Of a stretch of DNA of 64,000 bases, positions 21,586 to 32,845 are shown piece by piece. Below the pieces are notes generated by a model. The model was given only the letters and a program-made list of their open reading frames with translations. It searched no databases and was not told the DNA's origin. The first letter of the stretch is position 1; each line of letters starts with the position of its first letter. The translations under genes and the position numbers were made by a program. This stretch comes from Loripinus fragilis (taxonomy: Eukaryota; Mollusca; Bivalvia; Lucinida; Lucinidae), in contig OZ026514.1 in NCBI GenBank assembly GCA_964019695.1, positions 102,469,845-102,533,844 on the forward strand, written 5' to 3'.

Positions 21586-22368
21586 AGTGCCAACGAAGAG
21601 TGACAGTCACGTGATATTTTGTTTACAATTGCTGAGTATATAGTACAATGCTACCCATAAAATATTAGCTTGTGTACTTCACGTTAGGAGATACTGTAGT
21701 GTAGTGGTTATGTCTACGGCGTTGGACGCAGGCGTACCAGGATCGAACCTATTTAGAGGTTGTTGTTTTTTTTTCGTCATATTTTTACTGGGCCCAAACG
21801 GAACAGGCGGCGTTATTTCAGCTTACTGTAAATTCGGAAGTTTTCGCGAGGTTTTATTTTCGCGAAACTTCTCACATGCGAAATTTCGTGAAAATAAAAT
21901 TATCGCGAAATGGTGAAATCACTCTGTTGTTTACTTGCCCTAGCCACACATTTTGACGTCGCAAATATGTCTTTTAACGCTCATATTCGCGTGTATTTCC
22001 GAATTTACAGTAGCTTGTTTTATTACAGAAGTTTTTATATATGTACCTTATACATGTTAAAGGGATAAAAAAAATAAATAAAAAAATAAATAAAAAGAAA
22101 AAAAACTAAGACATGAACAGAATAATAAAATCAGACCTCCCCCTCCCCCCCCTCCCTCCAAAATTTTTTTTTAAAAAATGAATAAAAAAGAGCAGCCAGT
22201 GAGATTCGAACCTAGAAAATGTTCTTTGTGGTTTAGTAATCCTCCTCGCTACCACTTGAGCTATCTCGATTTTATAGCCCAATTGTGTATTTATCCTATC
22301 ATGAAAGGTAAGTCCCATAACTTTGTAAACAAAACATGACGTCACTTCTACTCTTTGCTGGCAGAATA
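21581..22368. mobile_element. composite element with tRNA-like heads in both arms
   Basis: The outer ends match the CTACTGTC...AAGAGTGACAGT family seen intact at 23901-24134. Inside, a plus-strand tRNA-like segment (21693-21757, GTAGTGTAGTGGTTATGTC then GGATCGAACC) and a minus-strand one (22195-22270, TAGCTCAAGTGGTAGCGAGG then GGTTCGAATCTCACT) face each other. No stable acceptor stem, so tRNA-derived, not tRNA genes. Confidence 0.5.
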
Positions 22369-22385
22369 ATATGCCTATCACAGAA

Positions 22386-23900
22386 TTAGATAATATACTT
22401 GGAGTCAGTTTGTAAACAAATCAATGACGTCTAAAGTTTGCTAGTGATTTCTAAACGTGACTGGGACGTTTTTTTTATACAAAACGTGTTCGCCAAACCA
22501 AAAGCACTACAAATTAAAGGCGTCACACACAGTTGGAAAACCAAACAAAGGAGTTATGTTTTGGGATTACCACCAAGTCTTAAACACAAATTCTTGCATA
22601 GATACCCATTCGTATAGCTGTTTTAACCCATTGTCAAATGAATGAAAATCCATGTTCAAATCTGGAGATTCCCGTGCTGTTTGAATATGGGTTTAAACTT
22701 TAAAATACCTAATTAAAATGAGCCCTGAGTTATTTACCAGTCAGGGGCATAACCTGTATAGGTTAAAATATATATCACTTAAAGATGTTAAAGTATGCCT
22801 TTTCAACAATGATCTAAAAGTGAGGCTACAGAAAGTAACTTATTTTGGTTAAGTCTGAAATTATTTAGGTCAAGGTCAAAATTGCAATCTCAAAAATATT
22901 AACTGATTCAAGTTAAAAAGTAGCGTATTTCCTGATTTTCAATGACCTTGCGTACAAATTTCTAGATGATGCGTACAGAATTTTATTGCATAATTGTTAA
23001 GTTATGTAAAAGATCTTTCAGAAAAAATTACTCACATGACAATGGAAATAAGAATAAAGAACAACAGAAGCTTCTGACTAGCATTTTCGTTGTTTACTGA
23101 TTATAAGGTACTGTTCATCCTTACTCTACCTAGGCTCTGTTGCAGAGCAGGCCGGATTGAATCATACCTGGTCGTAAACAACGAACACACATGTGCTTTT
23201 AGCGGGTCTCAATAAGCACTACAAATAGTTGCTACATGTATTTTGATGTCAATGAGTTTTCTACAGCTGCGTATTGGTCATTTCTTTAATATAACATTGG
23301 AAATATAACTGCTCTTTTGTGTAAGCTGCCGAGTTTTAATTCCGGGTTTGTCAGTACACTCAAACAGGGAATTATTCTCAATAATAATTGCTATAGCAGA
23401 TCTATTTTAAGTTAAATATGTAGGAATTGCGCTGTCAATGACATCACATCCACTTGCTGGTGTGCATTTCCGAGATACTTCAGAACATTTTCATCTCACT
23501 GGCACACATTTTGTCTTGCATCTACAGCTAATTAGCTGCATACACAACCACATGTTACCAAACTACTTTTCGTCCATCTGTACCTCTTAGCATGATAGTT
23601 TGTCACTGTGATATGTAACTCCATCCTAGTGTTCGCCTCTTCATTATATGATGCCAAGTAAGACAATTCATATGTTGGAAATTTGTGACTTTGCAACAAG
23701 ATTAGGAAAAGCTCATAGTGCTGGGTGAGAATAAGTCTGATTTGGCTGCTGATACATTGTCTGTAATTTTGACAGCTAGAACTCTCAAATTACATGAGAC
23801 TAAGCAATGGTTACTTCAGGAGGAATTGAAAATGCCCTACAAGCTACATCGAATATACATGAAGCGTCCCACTTGTCGTCCGATAACGGAGATCTGGACA
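22386..23900. other. unassigned intergenic stretch
   Basis: No domain-bearing frame, no clear repeat pair within the window, and only short open frames. Nothing to annotate. Confidence 0.45.
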
Positions 23901-24134
23901 CTACTGTCCTACCAGCCAAGAGTGACAGTGAAGTCATGTTTTGTTTACAAAGTTATCATGGACTTATGATCGATAGATCACGTGTGTATTAATCCTATCC
24001 ACAGGATAGGATTAATACACAAGTGATCTATCGGTAAGCGTTAGCTCAAAAGGAGTGTACTACAAGTTAAATTTGACTTAAACATTGTAAACAAAATATT
24101 ACGTCACTGTCACTCTCGGTGGGCACGACAGTAG
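23901..24134. mobile_element. foldback MITE with CTACTGTC / GACAGTAG ends, copy 1
   Basis: Arms run from CTACTGTCCTACCAGCCAAG and AGAGTGACAGTGAAGTCATG to the reverse at 24100-24134, meeting at a near-perfect hairpin around TATCCACAGGATAGGATTAA. A second intact copy is at 60531-60761 and fragments at 21.58, 22.3 and 51.72 kb. Confidence 0.85.
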
Positions 24135-25299
24135 GATGGCATTACATGCGTGAGATATGACAGCAGTGGGGTATAAAAGAAATGATGGCAAATGTCTTGA
24201 CACAGACCAGGGTATCAGATGTGTTTTTACTGTGACTATCACCTCAGGGCCTGCAGTATTGATAAGTTTGGATGCTTTCAGGAACAGCAAGAGTAATAAA
24301 ATGCTTCCTGCCCATTTTGTTGCTGGACAGCTACCCCATTTATACTTAAACGCAAACGTTTCGCAACTCTCACTAAAATGCTATTTCCTTCTTTTTGAGC
24401 CAAAAATTTTACTCCATGATATTATGATTAACAAGTCCAATGATTTGCCGTCCAAACAACATAAAAATCAGACCAGTGAGACTTACGATTGCCGATCTTC
24501 GACACGAAATGTAAGGCAACCCAAATTTGAAAAGTCACAGAGTTACAATACCTCACATTTTATCGAGTCACAGTGTTACACCACCTTACATTTTATTCGG
24601 AAAAGGTGTTTAATCGTTATCTGTTTTCAAAATCAGAACGGCAGACATAATCCAAGCAGGTTATTTTATGCATTTGGTAACGTTCATTACGTCAACGTAA
24701 AGCCTTCAATATTTGACGTCATTTGCCGTTTAAGCACAACTGAATATAAATAATCGAATATTTAATGCACAAGTGTAAACCTTCAACACATTGCATAGAA
24801 GACAGAAGTGTCGCGCGACGTAACGGAATAACATGAACTATTTTGATAAATTGGTTGACGTTAACAAAGAAACACAGCGACTTTGAGCGTTGATATACGT
24901 AAATTGTTAAACCTTAAAATGTTTTCCGTCAGATACGACATCTGGCTATCACATAGAACCGTTTGTTTTCAAATCCAGATAACAATCTTCATGCTAGACG
25001 TAAATCGTTGAAAAACACTGACGTCATTATAACGTCAGAATGAAGAGTTTGATCAAAACCGATTAATGGTAAATCATTCCGCATTGTGCAGGAGCATAAC
25101 ATATGATTATATTAATATTCTAACATGGACCATACTGAAGAAAATACAGATATTAAACGGTTGCGAAACTTTTGAGTTTAAGTATAGTATTGTTCATTAT
25201 TTTAGGCTTCCATGCGCTTACAGGATGCGATACCATGCTACCTTATATTATATGAGGAGTTGCGAGTCAAGACTTTGAAGTGAAACACAGCGTACCTAC
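24135..25299. other. unassigned stretch with a 198-codon open frame
   Basis: A plus-strand frame at 24157-24753 is open for 198 codons but shows no motif, no membrane pattern and starts inside a MITE. Minus-strand reading shows no exon either. I treat it as chance. Confidence 0.4.
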
Positions 25300-27376
25300 C
25301 TATTACTTTTAATTAGAAAAAGGTCTATAAACTCTTTTAGTGATATGCTATCATACACGCCACAGTTTAAACATAAAAGTAATCAAAAAACTTCATTTAA
25401 CTGTGCAGAAAGGTGCTCGATGCTTATGTACCCATGTGACGTCATCAGCAGCGTCTCGTGATTGTGCAGTCAAATTAACGACTGATTATTACCAAGGAAA
25501 TGAAGTATCTTGTACAACTTCTTATAAATATCTTGGTGTTTTATTTTCAGCTTCAGGTACCTTTACACCTGCAAAAAAGATAACTTTATGACAAGGCTGT
25601 GAAGGCTCTATATTCACTCAAACGCTATATTTTAGGCTGAATCCAAGCATTTATACAAGTCTGCATATATTTGATCACACTGTTAAACCCATAATATTAT
25701 ATGGGTCTGAAATCTGGTTATGTTCATTATCAAAGAAAGCTACAATTCATGATCTTTTTGATTATTCTAAAATTTCTAAATCTTTTAACTCTGAAAAGTT
25801 GCATATTCATTTTTGTAAGGATATTTTAGGTGTTAACAAAAAAAGCTCTAATTTTGCTATAACTTCAGAACTTGCCAGATATCCGATTCAAGTGAATATA
25901 CTTCTTTCAGCCTTGTCTTATTGGCATAGACTTGAAACTACCTCTTCTGAGCTTCTTATGGATACATTTGCTTGCTCAAAGACTTTACACAATGAAGGTT
26001 TCAATACTTGGTTTAGTTCTATTAGTAATGTATGTAAGTTGCTCAATGTCTCTGTTACAACTGAAATGTTATCAGATATGAGGTTCAAGTCCTTTAAAAG
26101 TATATTAAAAATGTTATTTTAGCTAAATTTAAAATATTTGGGCTGATTTTCGAGCGAATAATATGGATGGAAAGTTAAGGACCTATTTTTCATTTAAAGA
26201 ACACTTTGAATTTGAACAATATTTGAACATAATTAAAAATTTTGATAAACGAAAGTCTTTCACTAAATTTCGAATTAGTGCACATAGACTTAAAATTGAA
26301 AGAGAAAGATTTTCTAAACCACCTATTCCTGTTGTAAATAGAATCTGTGATCATTGTTTATCGGAAATTGAAGATGAATTTCATTTTTTAATTAAGTGCT
26401 CGAAATATAATAGTCCTCTAACAATCTCTTTTCAGTTGTGCAGATAAATTGTAGGAACTTTTGCTCATTAAAAGATAAGTTGAAATTTAACTGGTTATTA
26501 TCCAATTCTGACAAAAATGTTATCATTGAACTTTCAAATTTTCTATTTGAATCGTTTGCTTTACATGCTCTATAGTAAACATCAGCTCTATATAATTTGG
26601 ATTATGTATCATGATGTGTGTGGCATTGTATCTCTCTACTTTGGTGAGGTTCAATGACATACATTTCTGGATCATATTTCCATAGGTTTACATTTAGATA
26701 GCTCTGCATGCTCTCCACTGAGTGATTACATTTAAAATGCATTGTCTTTTGTGTTTGTACTGTGTATTATTGTATTTCTAATTATGCTCAATCATTGTAT
26801 GGAGAATTTCTCCTATGATTTTTTGCCCTTCATGAGCCCTTAATTGGAATAAATCCATTGTCATTGTCATTGTCATTACCTCTATATTTCGCCATATGTT
26901 GTAGTTGAAAAACAGAACAGAACAGTACATATATTTTATTGACGTAAACTGTACAGTTTTTTGTCGTACATACATGCAAATAATAACAGATTCATAGATG
27001 ATCACAATAAATGTAGACATGATTTGACAACAAAGTCTTAAATTGTTCATAACAAAAACTATATAAACTATATAAACTAGAGGACTTTGAAAACGCATCA
27101 CCATATGTTTGCACTTTCTTTGCAAACCGTATATGCGATTGAAAAGTTACTCACAGGTTTTAATGTGCAACCCTGAATTGGTATGAATCGGTCGTTGATT
27201 TGATTGCACGATCACGAGACGCTGCTGATGACGTCACATGGGTACATAAGCATCTAGCACCTTTCTGCACAGATAAATAAAGCGTTTTGATTATTTTCAT
27301 GTTTAAACTGTGGCGTGTATGATAGTATATCACTAAAAGAGTTTATAGACTTTTTCTAATTAAAAGTAATTGATAA
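25300..27376. repeat. ~190-bp inverted repeats enclosing a LINE fragment
   Basis: The segment 25300-25493 (AATTAGAAAAAGGTCTATAA ... GACGTCATCAGCAGCGTCTC) returns as its reverse complement at about 27183-27376. Between the arms lies the 3' part of a non-LTR retrotransposon. A further inverted match, GAGGAGTTGCGAGT near 25254, is found at 29.57 kb. Confidence 0.8.
25490..26879 (+). mobile_element. 3' part of a non-LTR retrotransposon, decayed
   Basis: Frames broken by stops and shifts read SYKYLGVLFSASGTF, PIILYGSEIW, LHIHFCKDILGV and, at 26163-26447, FTKFRISAHRLKIERERF and ICDHCLSEIEDEFHFLIKC. This is the end of a reverse transcriptase and the following Cys/His region of CR1-like or related LINEs. 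The 3' end has AATAAA and a tail of ATTGTC repeats (26857-26879). 5' truncated, with no intact product. Confidence 0.85.
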
Positions 27377-28460
27377 CTTAAATATTTCGAAAATAGACGT
27401 CAAATTCAAACATCAATTTATAGCTCCTTTTTTAGAAACATCTCCATAAGTTACCTTTATGCACGCTTTCATGACTGATATTGACTACATACACTGGCAA
27501 TCATGTGGGAAAGGCGTTTTGGTGTAAATCATGGCAGGGGATCTGCTGTCATGTGATCGAGAACGTCTTAAAAAACGTCACTTGCACAATACAAAAGACA
27601 CGTGATACAAGCGTAATTTATGCATAATCTGTCATTTGTGTATGCCCTTAGCCTCTTCCAATAAAATCGGACTTAAAAAATCGAAACTTTGAAAGCGTCA
27701 AGACATTGAATTTTATTACTAGGCTATAGTAATCAGGGTGGGTGGGGTATGTCGGTATTTTTAAAGGGGTGTAATTTTGAGCATACCGATCTGTCAATTC
27801 ATTTCTAAGCATTCAACGATGAATGTACAATCGTGAAAGACGCAAAGGATGCAATTCTGTTGAGTCAGGAATCAAAACTAACACGTGTTAACTTGCAGCT
27901 GAATTTGTGTCCTTCAAAATTGACAACCCCTGTCTTCAAACGGATACTTTTTCAATACCTTAAAGTAAATTTACAACCATGAATTTTCTAGGACACACTA
28001 CAAGCTGGTCAGACTATGAAAATTATGCAATAACATAATCTCGCTGACATTGTCAGGGTTTGTGAAATAAAAGATCTAGATTTAATCTGGGTGATGATTT
28101 TCAAAGTCCTTAAGCATATGTGCTCCAATATCAGTTACATGGATATAAATCAGGATTCTGTTTTAAGAAAAAATACAATATTAATCACAATTTATTGTCT
28201 ATCGAAATATCAAATGGGGCTGAGTCCAGTTTTATTAGAGAAAAAAAAAAGAATTTTGATAAGCTAATAGATAAGTGTGTTAGACTTAAATTCAAATACA
28301 AAGATATTCAAATATTACAAAGAAAAAAGGATACCTTTAAGTTTTGAGGAATATGTAAATCTTTAGATCCGATCTTGTCGAAACGGAATACAATAAGTAA
28401 ATATATCTATTTAAAGTCAGATGAGTGTACGTGTTTCCCATTGATGAGATATATAATAAC
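27377..28460. other. unassigned intergenic stretch
   Basis: Short lysine-rich open frame at 28120-28347 without recognisable domain; otherwise no coding or repeat signal that I could assign. Confidence 0.4.
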
Positions 28461-28692
28461 TGAGCCGCGATTTGAGATTTCCAACAAAGTGGTATGTGCT
28501 ACAAACAATGGCTCCGACCAGCATGCGCATACACACTGTCTGATCAGAGCCTTTGCTAGTTGCTTGAATATTTTATGTCTGTTAAGTTACTGACCAAAGA
28601 AAAGAAAAGAAACTTATAAAGAGGCTTCATAGGCTCGTCTGAGTCAATACTTGTCATAGTACCACATTTTTGGAAATCACATGTCGATGCTG
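28461..28692. mobile_element. foldback MITE, 'TGAGCC' family, copy 3 (diverged)
   Basis: Begins TGAGCCGCGATTTGAGATTT and contains the GTATGTGC / GCGCATACACACTGTCTGAT core; the right terminus is damaged (TTGGAAATCACATG). Confidence 0.7.
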
Positions 28693-28730
28693 ATACATGT
28701 ATTAGCAAAGCTATTCAAAAATGCGAATTT

Positions 28731-29147
28731 AAATTTCAACCGGTATAACCACTGGCACTTGAGACCCAAACCTCAATTAATAAGTTGGAAGCACCATCGG
28801 CATATCAACGAAGCTCAAAATGCATGAAAACATCGAAAAAATCAATTTTATAAAGATAGTGTTCGTTTCTATAAGTATAAATAGAGACATGGTCTTGAAG
28901 AGGAAACTGGGTCAACTCGTTTGGACGGATCTCCTACCCCTCAAACGTATTAGTTTTTCTTCAACCCACCGTCGTTAGATAATACAGTGATTACTCTATC
29001 TAGGGATATAGTCCACAAGTTTGAAAAACTCACCTTTGCAGGTAAAAAGTAGACAGTTTGTACTTTTCTCGCAAACAGACATCATTCAACATTAATTGTG
29101 GTTTGGGACTCAAGTGCCAGTGGTTATAACCACATTTTGAAATTTCT
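28731..29147. mobile_element. ~415-bp inverted-repeat element
   Basis: Arm GGTATAACCACTGGCACTTG followed by AGACCCAAACC faces GGTTTGGGACTCAAGTGCCA followed by GTGGTTATAACC; the flanking AAATTTCAAC / TTTTGAAATTTC also pair. Interior has no coding signal. Confidence 0.8.
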
Positions 29148-29799
29148 GGAGTCCGTGGGACTTGGGCTTTTCAATTTCCAAAAAGTCTCCAAAGTAAACT
29201 ATATCTTCTTTGGTAATACTCTTTGCTGGAACTTGTTTCATTTTTCAAAAAAACCTCTTCGTAGTTGCTTGCATCCAGGCATTTCAATCATCGATGTTAA
29301 TAGTATCCTAATCGAACTAAGCACCATATTTTGTAAAAGCTGGTTTGATTTTACTATTGTCTCCTGCTGAAACGTAACAAAGAATAGTTCTAGTATACCC
29401 TGAACATTTGACAAGGACAATCGGACAAACAGAACTCGAGCAATTAGCAAGTGTAATCAATTTTTGTGTCTTTAGTGGAGTATTCCCATGAAAAACATAT
29501 TATTTCTGTTGCAAAGAGATGCTTTTTTTACTACAACATACTGCGAAATAACGAGGTAGGTACACTGTGTTCAACTCGCAACTCCTCGAATACATTGTAA
29601 TTGTCTGCAAAAGTAAAAAATAACGTCAACTTGCGACAATCCATGATCTCACACGACGTGTGTGCTTGCATCTAATCTGCGCTGTCAAAAAAATGTTGTA
29701 TCCCGGGTATAGGGTGTGCAATGGAGTATTATGAGTATGAGAAAATAACTGAGAGAGCACAGCTTCGGCTGTTGATTTTGTTTGTGGCCCTTTTCCTTG

Positions 29800-30130
29800 G
29801 CTATGACCAGTACAGACCGGTTGGGTATATGGTTTTGTGGTTGTAATGTCCAGGAGCACCCGAAGGCTCACCGGCAGTGGTTCTAGTTTTAAAGCGTCTC
29901 AGAAGACGGAGCCACGGCTTAAAGTCTCCGACAGACTGGGAGAAGACGGAAATCGAACATGCGACCCCTGGTTCACAAGACAAACCTTGGCTTTGCTGTG
30001 TATAAACCAATTCCGCCGGGTTGGTTTAAGATTTGTGTGTTGGTTTTATGACGGGAATACCCAAAGGCACACAGAAAGAGGTTTTATGGAGAAGACGGGA
30101 ATCGAACCTGCGACCCATTTTGTTTTTCAT
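29800..30130 (-). mobile_element. tRNA-derived SINE fragments
   Basis: Two minus-strand box B-like segments (GAAATCGAACATGCGACCCC near 29950 and GGGAATCGAACCTGCGACCC near 30096) lie within similar surroundings (GAGAAGACGG). They are probably two decayed SINE heads in tandem. Confidence 0.45.
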
Positions 30131-30609
30131 AAACTTTTTTGTGGCATAAAGACATAGCCGACATCTTAAATTTATTCATTTAAAATATAAAGTAAAGATC
30201 AACTGGGTTGTCTTTTGCCTCATTATGGTTTGTTTGATTATTATTATCAGTTGTTTTACATCTTTAAAGTATAAAGCATAATTTCATTTTATAATTTAAT
30301 AAATGTATGAATTTTGAAAGCTTCCAATGAATGAGTAATTAGCTAAGGAAGGTAGCCAAACAATAACAAGAATTGATTTTTACCAAATTTGCTCTACAAA
30401 TTTATTTTTTATATCACAAAAAGAAAAGGCATAGTTGCAAAGTTCACAGAAATCCATTTCTTAATAAATCTTTTTTTTTGTGAACTATTAGCAAATGAAT
30501 AAGTAGTAGATGTGCACCATGTGTAGTCTTGCACTCATAACAAACAGGGGCGTAGCCAGAGACTTTATCATGTTGAAGCCCACCCAAAAATATGGGAAAA
30601 AATAAGAGG

Positions 30610-31205
30610 TACGAGGGGCGTTCATTTAGTTCTGGCATTAAGGCGCCTTCCTTACCACATGGCTGTTAAAAATTTGTGGAAATTGCGGTAATTTCACGGG
30701 GGAGTGGTTTTGAATAATGGGACGAAATTTTGTTTGAATCCGTTCACTCTTTTAAAAGTTATTGAAATTTCAAATGGCTCAAATAGGCGCAGTCGTACTT
30801 AATACACTGGCTAAAATAGTGCCAAGCAAGCCTTGATATAAGGGCCTATGTTAAAGGTCGCGTTAATCGAAACATTTCAGGTTCACAGACATGTAATGAA
30901 TTGTGTCAGATACATAGGGCGTCTGCAGTGTCCGAAACGTTAGTTTTCTGGTGGCACAAGATATTTCAAGATTGCTTCACTAACCTCAAAGTTGGTTCCC
31001 GTCCTGGTCAGCTGACCAATTGAATGCTAATATTGCTGCTGTGGCAGGCCTGAATAAACGAGATGTCCATTGTCGCAGACAGGAAGCGCTCTAGCACGCA
31101 CATATGAGTTATCGTCAGGTCTAGCGAGAATGCGAGACGCCAGACTTACAGAGAAAAATATTGCTGCATTACGCGGCATCTCATCTGGGTCTTCACTGTT
31201 TGTCA
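30610..31205 (+). pseudogene. mariner-like transposase relic
   Basis: It begins TACGAGGGGCGTTCATTTAG, like the ends of many mariner-family elements. Broken frames further on read VFWWHKIFQD, VGSRPGQLT and NIAAVAGLNKRD, then RRQEALARTYELSSGLA, the DNA-binding half of a mariner transposase. No catalytic domain follows; later sequence is unrelated. A similar end (ACGAGGGGTGTTCAAATA) occurs at 58932. Confidence 0.6.
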
Positions 31206-32299
31206 AAATACCCGTCCATCGTTCATCAAAAACCCTTATCAAGTTTTTTGCAAACAGTAAATGCTGCAAAAATAGATCTTCAGACAAATTATTACAATAT
31301 TTTTTAGAAAAATTATAATCCGACACTCCAAGATAAACCCGACACCCAAAGATATATAAAATGAATCATCCCAAGTTCATTGTATCACATCAGTAGGAAG
31401 AATCCATTAGTATACAAAGGGTTAACAGCCGATACTGAGTACCATATTTATCCTTAATTTTATAAGATACCCTAAATAAAGAGACAACCAGAACTTGAAT
31501 AAAGACCCTTTTAGTAGCAAGTCAGATAAGACTGCATATCAAGGGGTTGCGAGTCTAATCCTGGCCAGGTCCAATACTTTCGTAGAGAACGGTTGTGAAA
31601 TAATTTCTGTGGTATTTACTCCTCCTTCCTTTAATACAAGATGTCAGTTACAAGCTAAAGTATTGCGCATGCTGGTTACTTCTACATAACTATAATTCCA
31701 CAGCGACTGTGGAAGACAAAATTAAACATACCTAATTATGACTAGGAATAATATATGCACAGAATGAAATAATTAAATAAGATATATAATAAAACAAATA
31801 TTAAATATCTTTGGTCGCTACACATCAGACCTCAGAACTAATTATCCTTGAAGAAAATATAAGCCACATTGTTTTCTTTATGAAATACCATCTAAGGTGT
31901 GAGAAGTAAAGATTCTTTCACCCATATCATGTGTTATGGGTGTTTCACTTGAGGGAGACGTGTTACATCGATCAAAGGGAGAAAATCATTATTTTATGTA
32001 TAAACAAGTATTGACTTTACCATGAACTCAAAGCACATAATAAGAGCGTTTTATCGAATATAGAAACATCTTATTTTGGTTTAAACAATATTTTATTCAC
32101 AGTAACTTTAACATATTATGATATATATACATACATACAATATTTCTAGATTTTGACGGTAAGCGTTGAGCATATAATATGATGTCATCTCCGTTTAATA
32201 TTTAGATGTACATTGTTTGTTGCTGAATGAATGAGAAGTGAACAAAATAAAGGTATAGTATAGTTATGAACCTAAAGGTAAGAGCAAGATGACCGGATT

Positions 32300-32305
<6 letters not shown>
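31206..32305. other. unassigned stretch, probable 3' flank of the esterase gene
   Basis: AT-rich with no recognisable gene. A minus-strand AATAAA at 32097-32092 lies about 580 bases past the esterase stop and is a candidate polyadenylation signal. Confidence 0.4.

Positions 32306-32354
<49 letters not shown>
32306..32354. repeat. (GA)n microsatellite
   Basis: An uninterrupted GA run of about 48 bases in the 3' region of the esterase gene. Confidence 0.95.
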
Positions 32355-32357
<3 letters not shown>

Positions 32358-32673
32358 TTCTTATGACGTTGCGGATGTGATAATACTCAAAATCTTATAC
32401 GCTGACCTGCCACATATCGCATCATATCAGGAGCCTCTCCTGCTCGAAATGATATCTCAATAGTATACATATAATTTTAATGAAAACCCAGTTGTTCAAG
32501 ATTGTCAAATCAGAAATTCTACCACGCCAAACACGCGTCGCAACTTTGGTTTCATCCTTGCCAGCATACATTATCAGGCCACTATCGACCCAACAGCGAA
32601 ACGCCATTTGAATGGCGTTTCGCTGGCGGGTCTATGGTGGCTCGCTTTTACATGTATAAGCTTATAGGGATGT

Positions 32674-32845
32674 CTATATTTTAACAAGGGAGGGTAGCAC
32701 GTTAAGCCAAAGTTGCATCTCCCTAGCATCGATGCGTTGTTTAACAGATGCGGTTGTGATAGTCGGAGTGATGTCCAGGTAAAACTCTGACGTCATGTCG
32801 TACTGAGGCCAGTGCGTAGGGATACTGTTCGGTGTATTTGGATCT
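32674..32845 (-). CDS. esterase exon 3 (C-terminus)
   Basis: 172 bp after an acceptor TTTTGCAG (ending at 32846). It completes the Gly split across the intron and reads DPNTPNSIPTHWPQYD, then YLDITPTITT and LWLNVLPSLVKI before TAG. The 'PN-P-WP-Y' pattern is the usual end of the carboxylesterase domain. Confidence 0.92.

Noticed and set aside
24157..24753. 198-codon plus-strand frame
   Set aside because: Starts within a MITE, no domain, no splice context and no composition unlike its surroundings.
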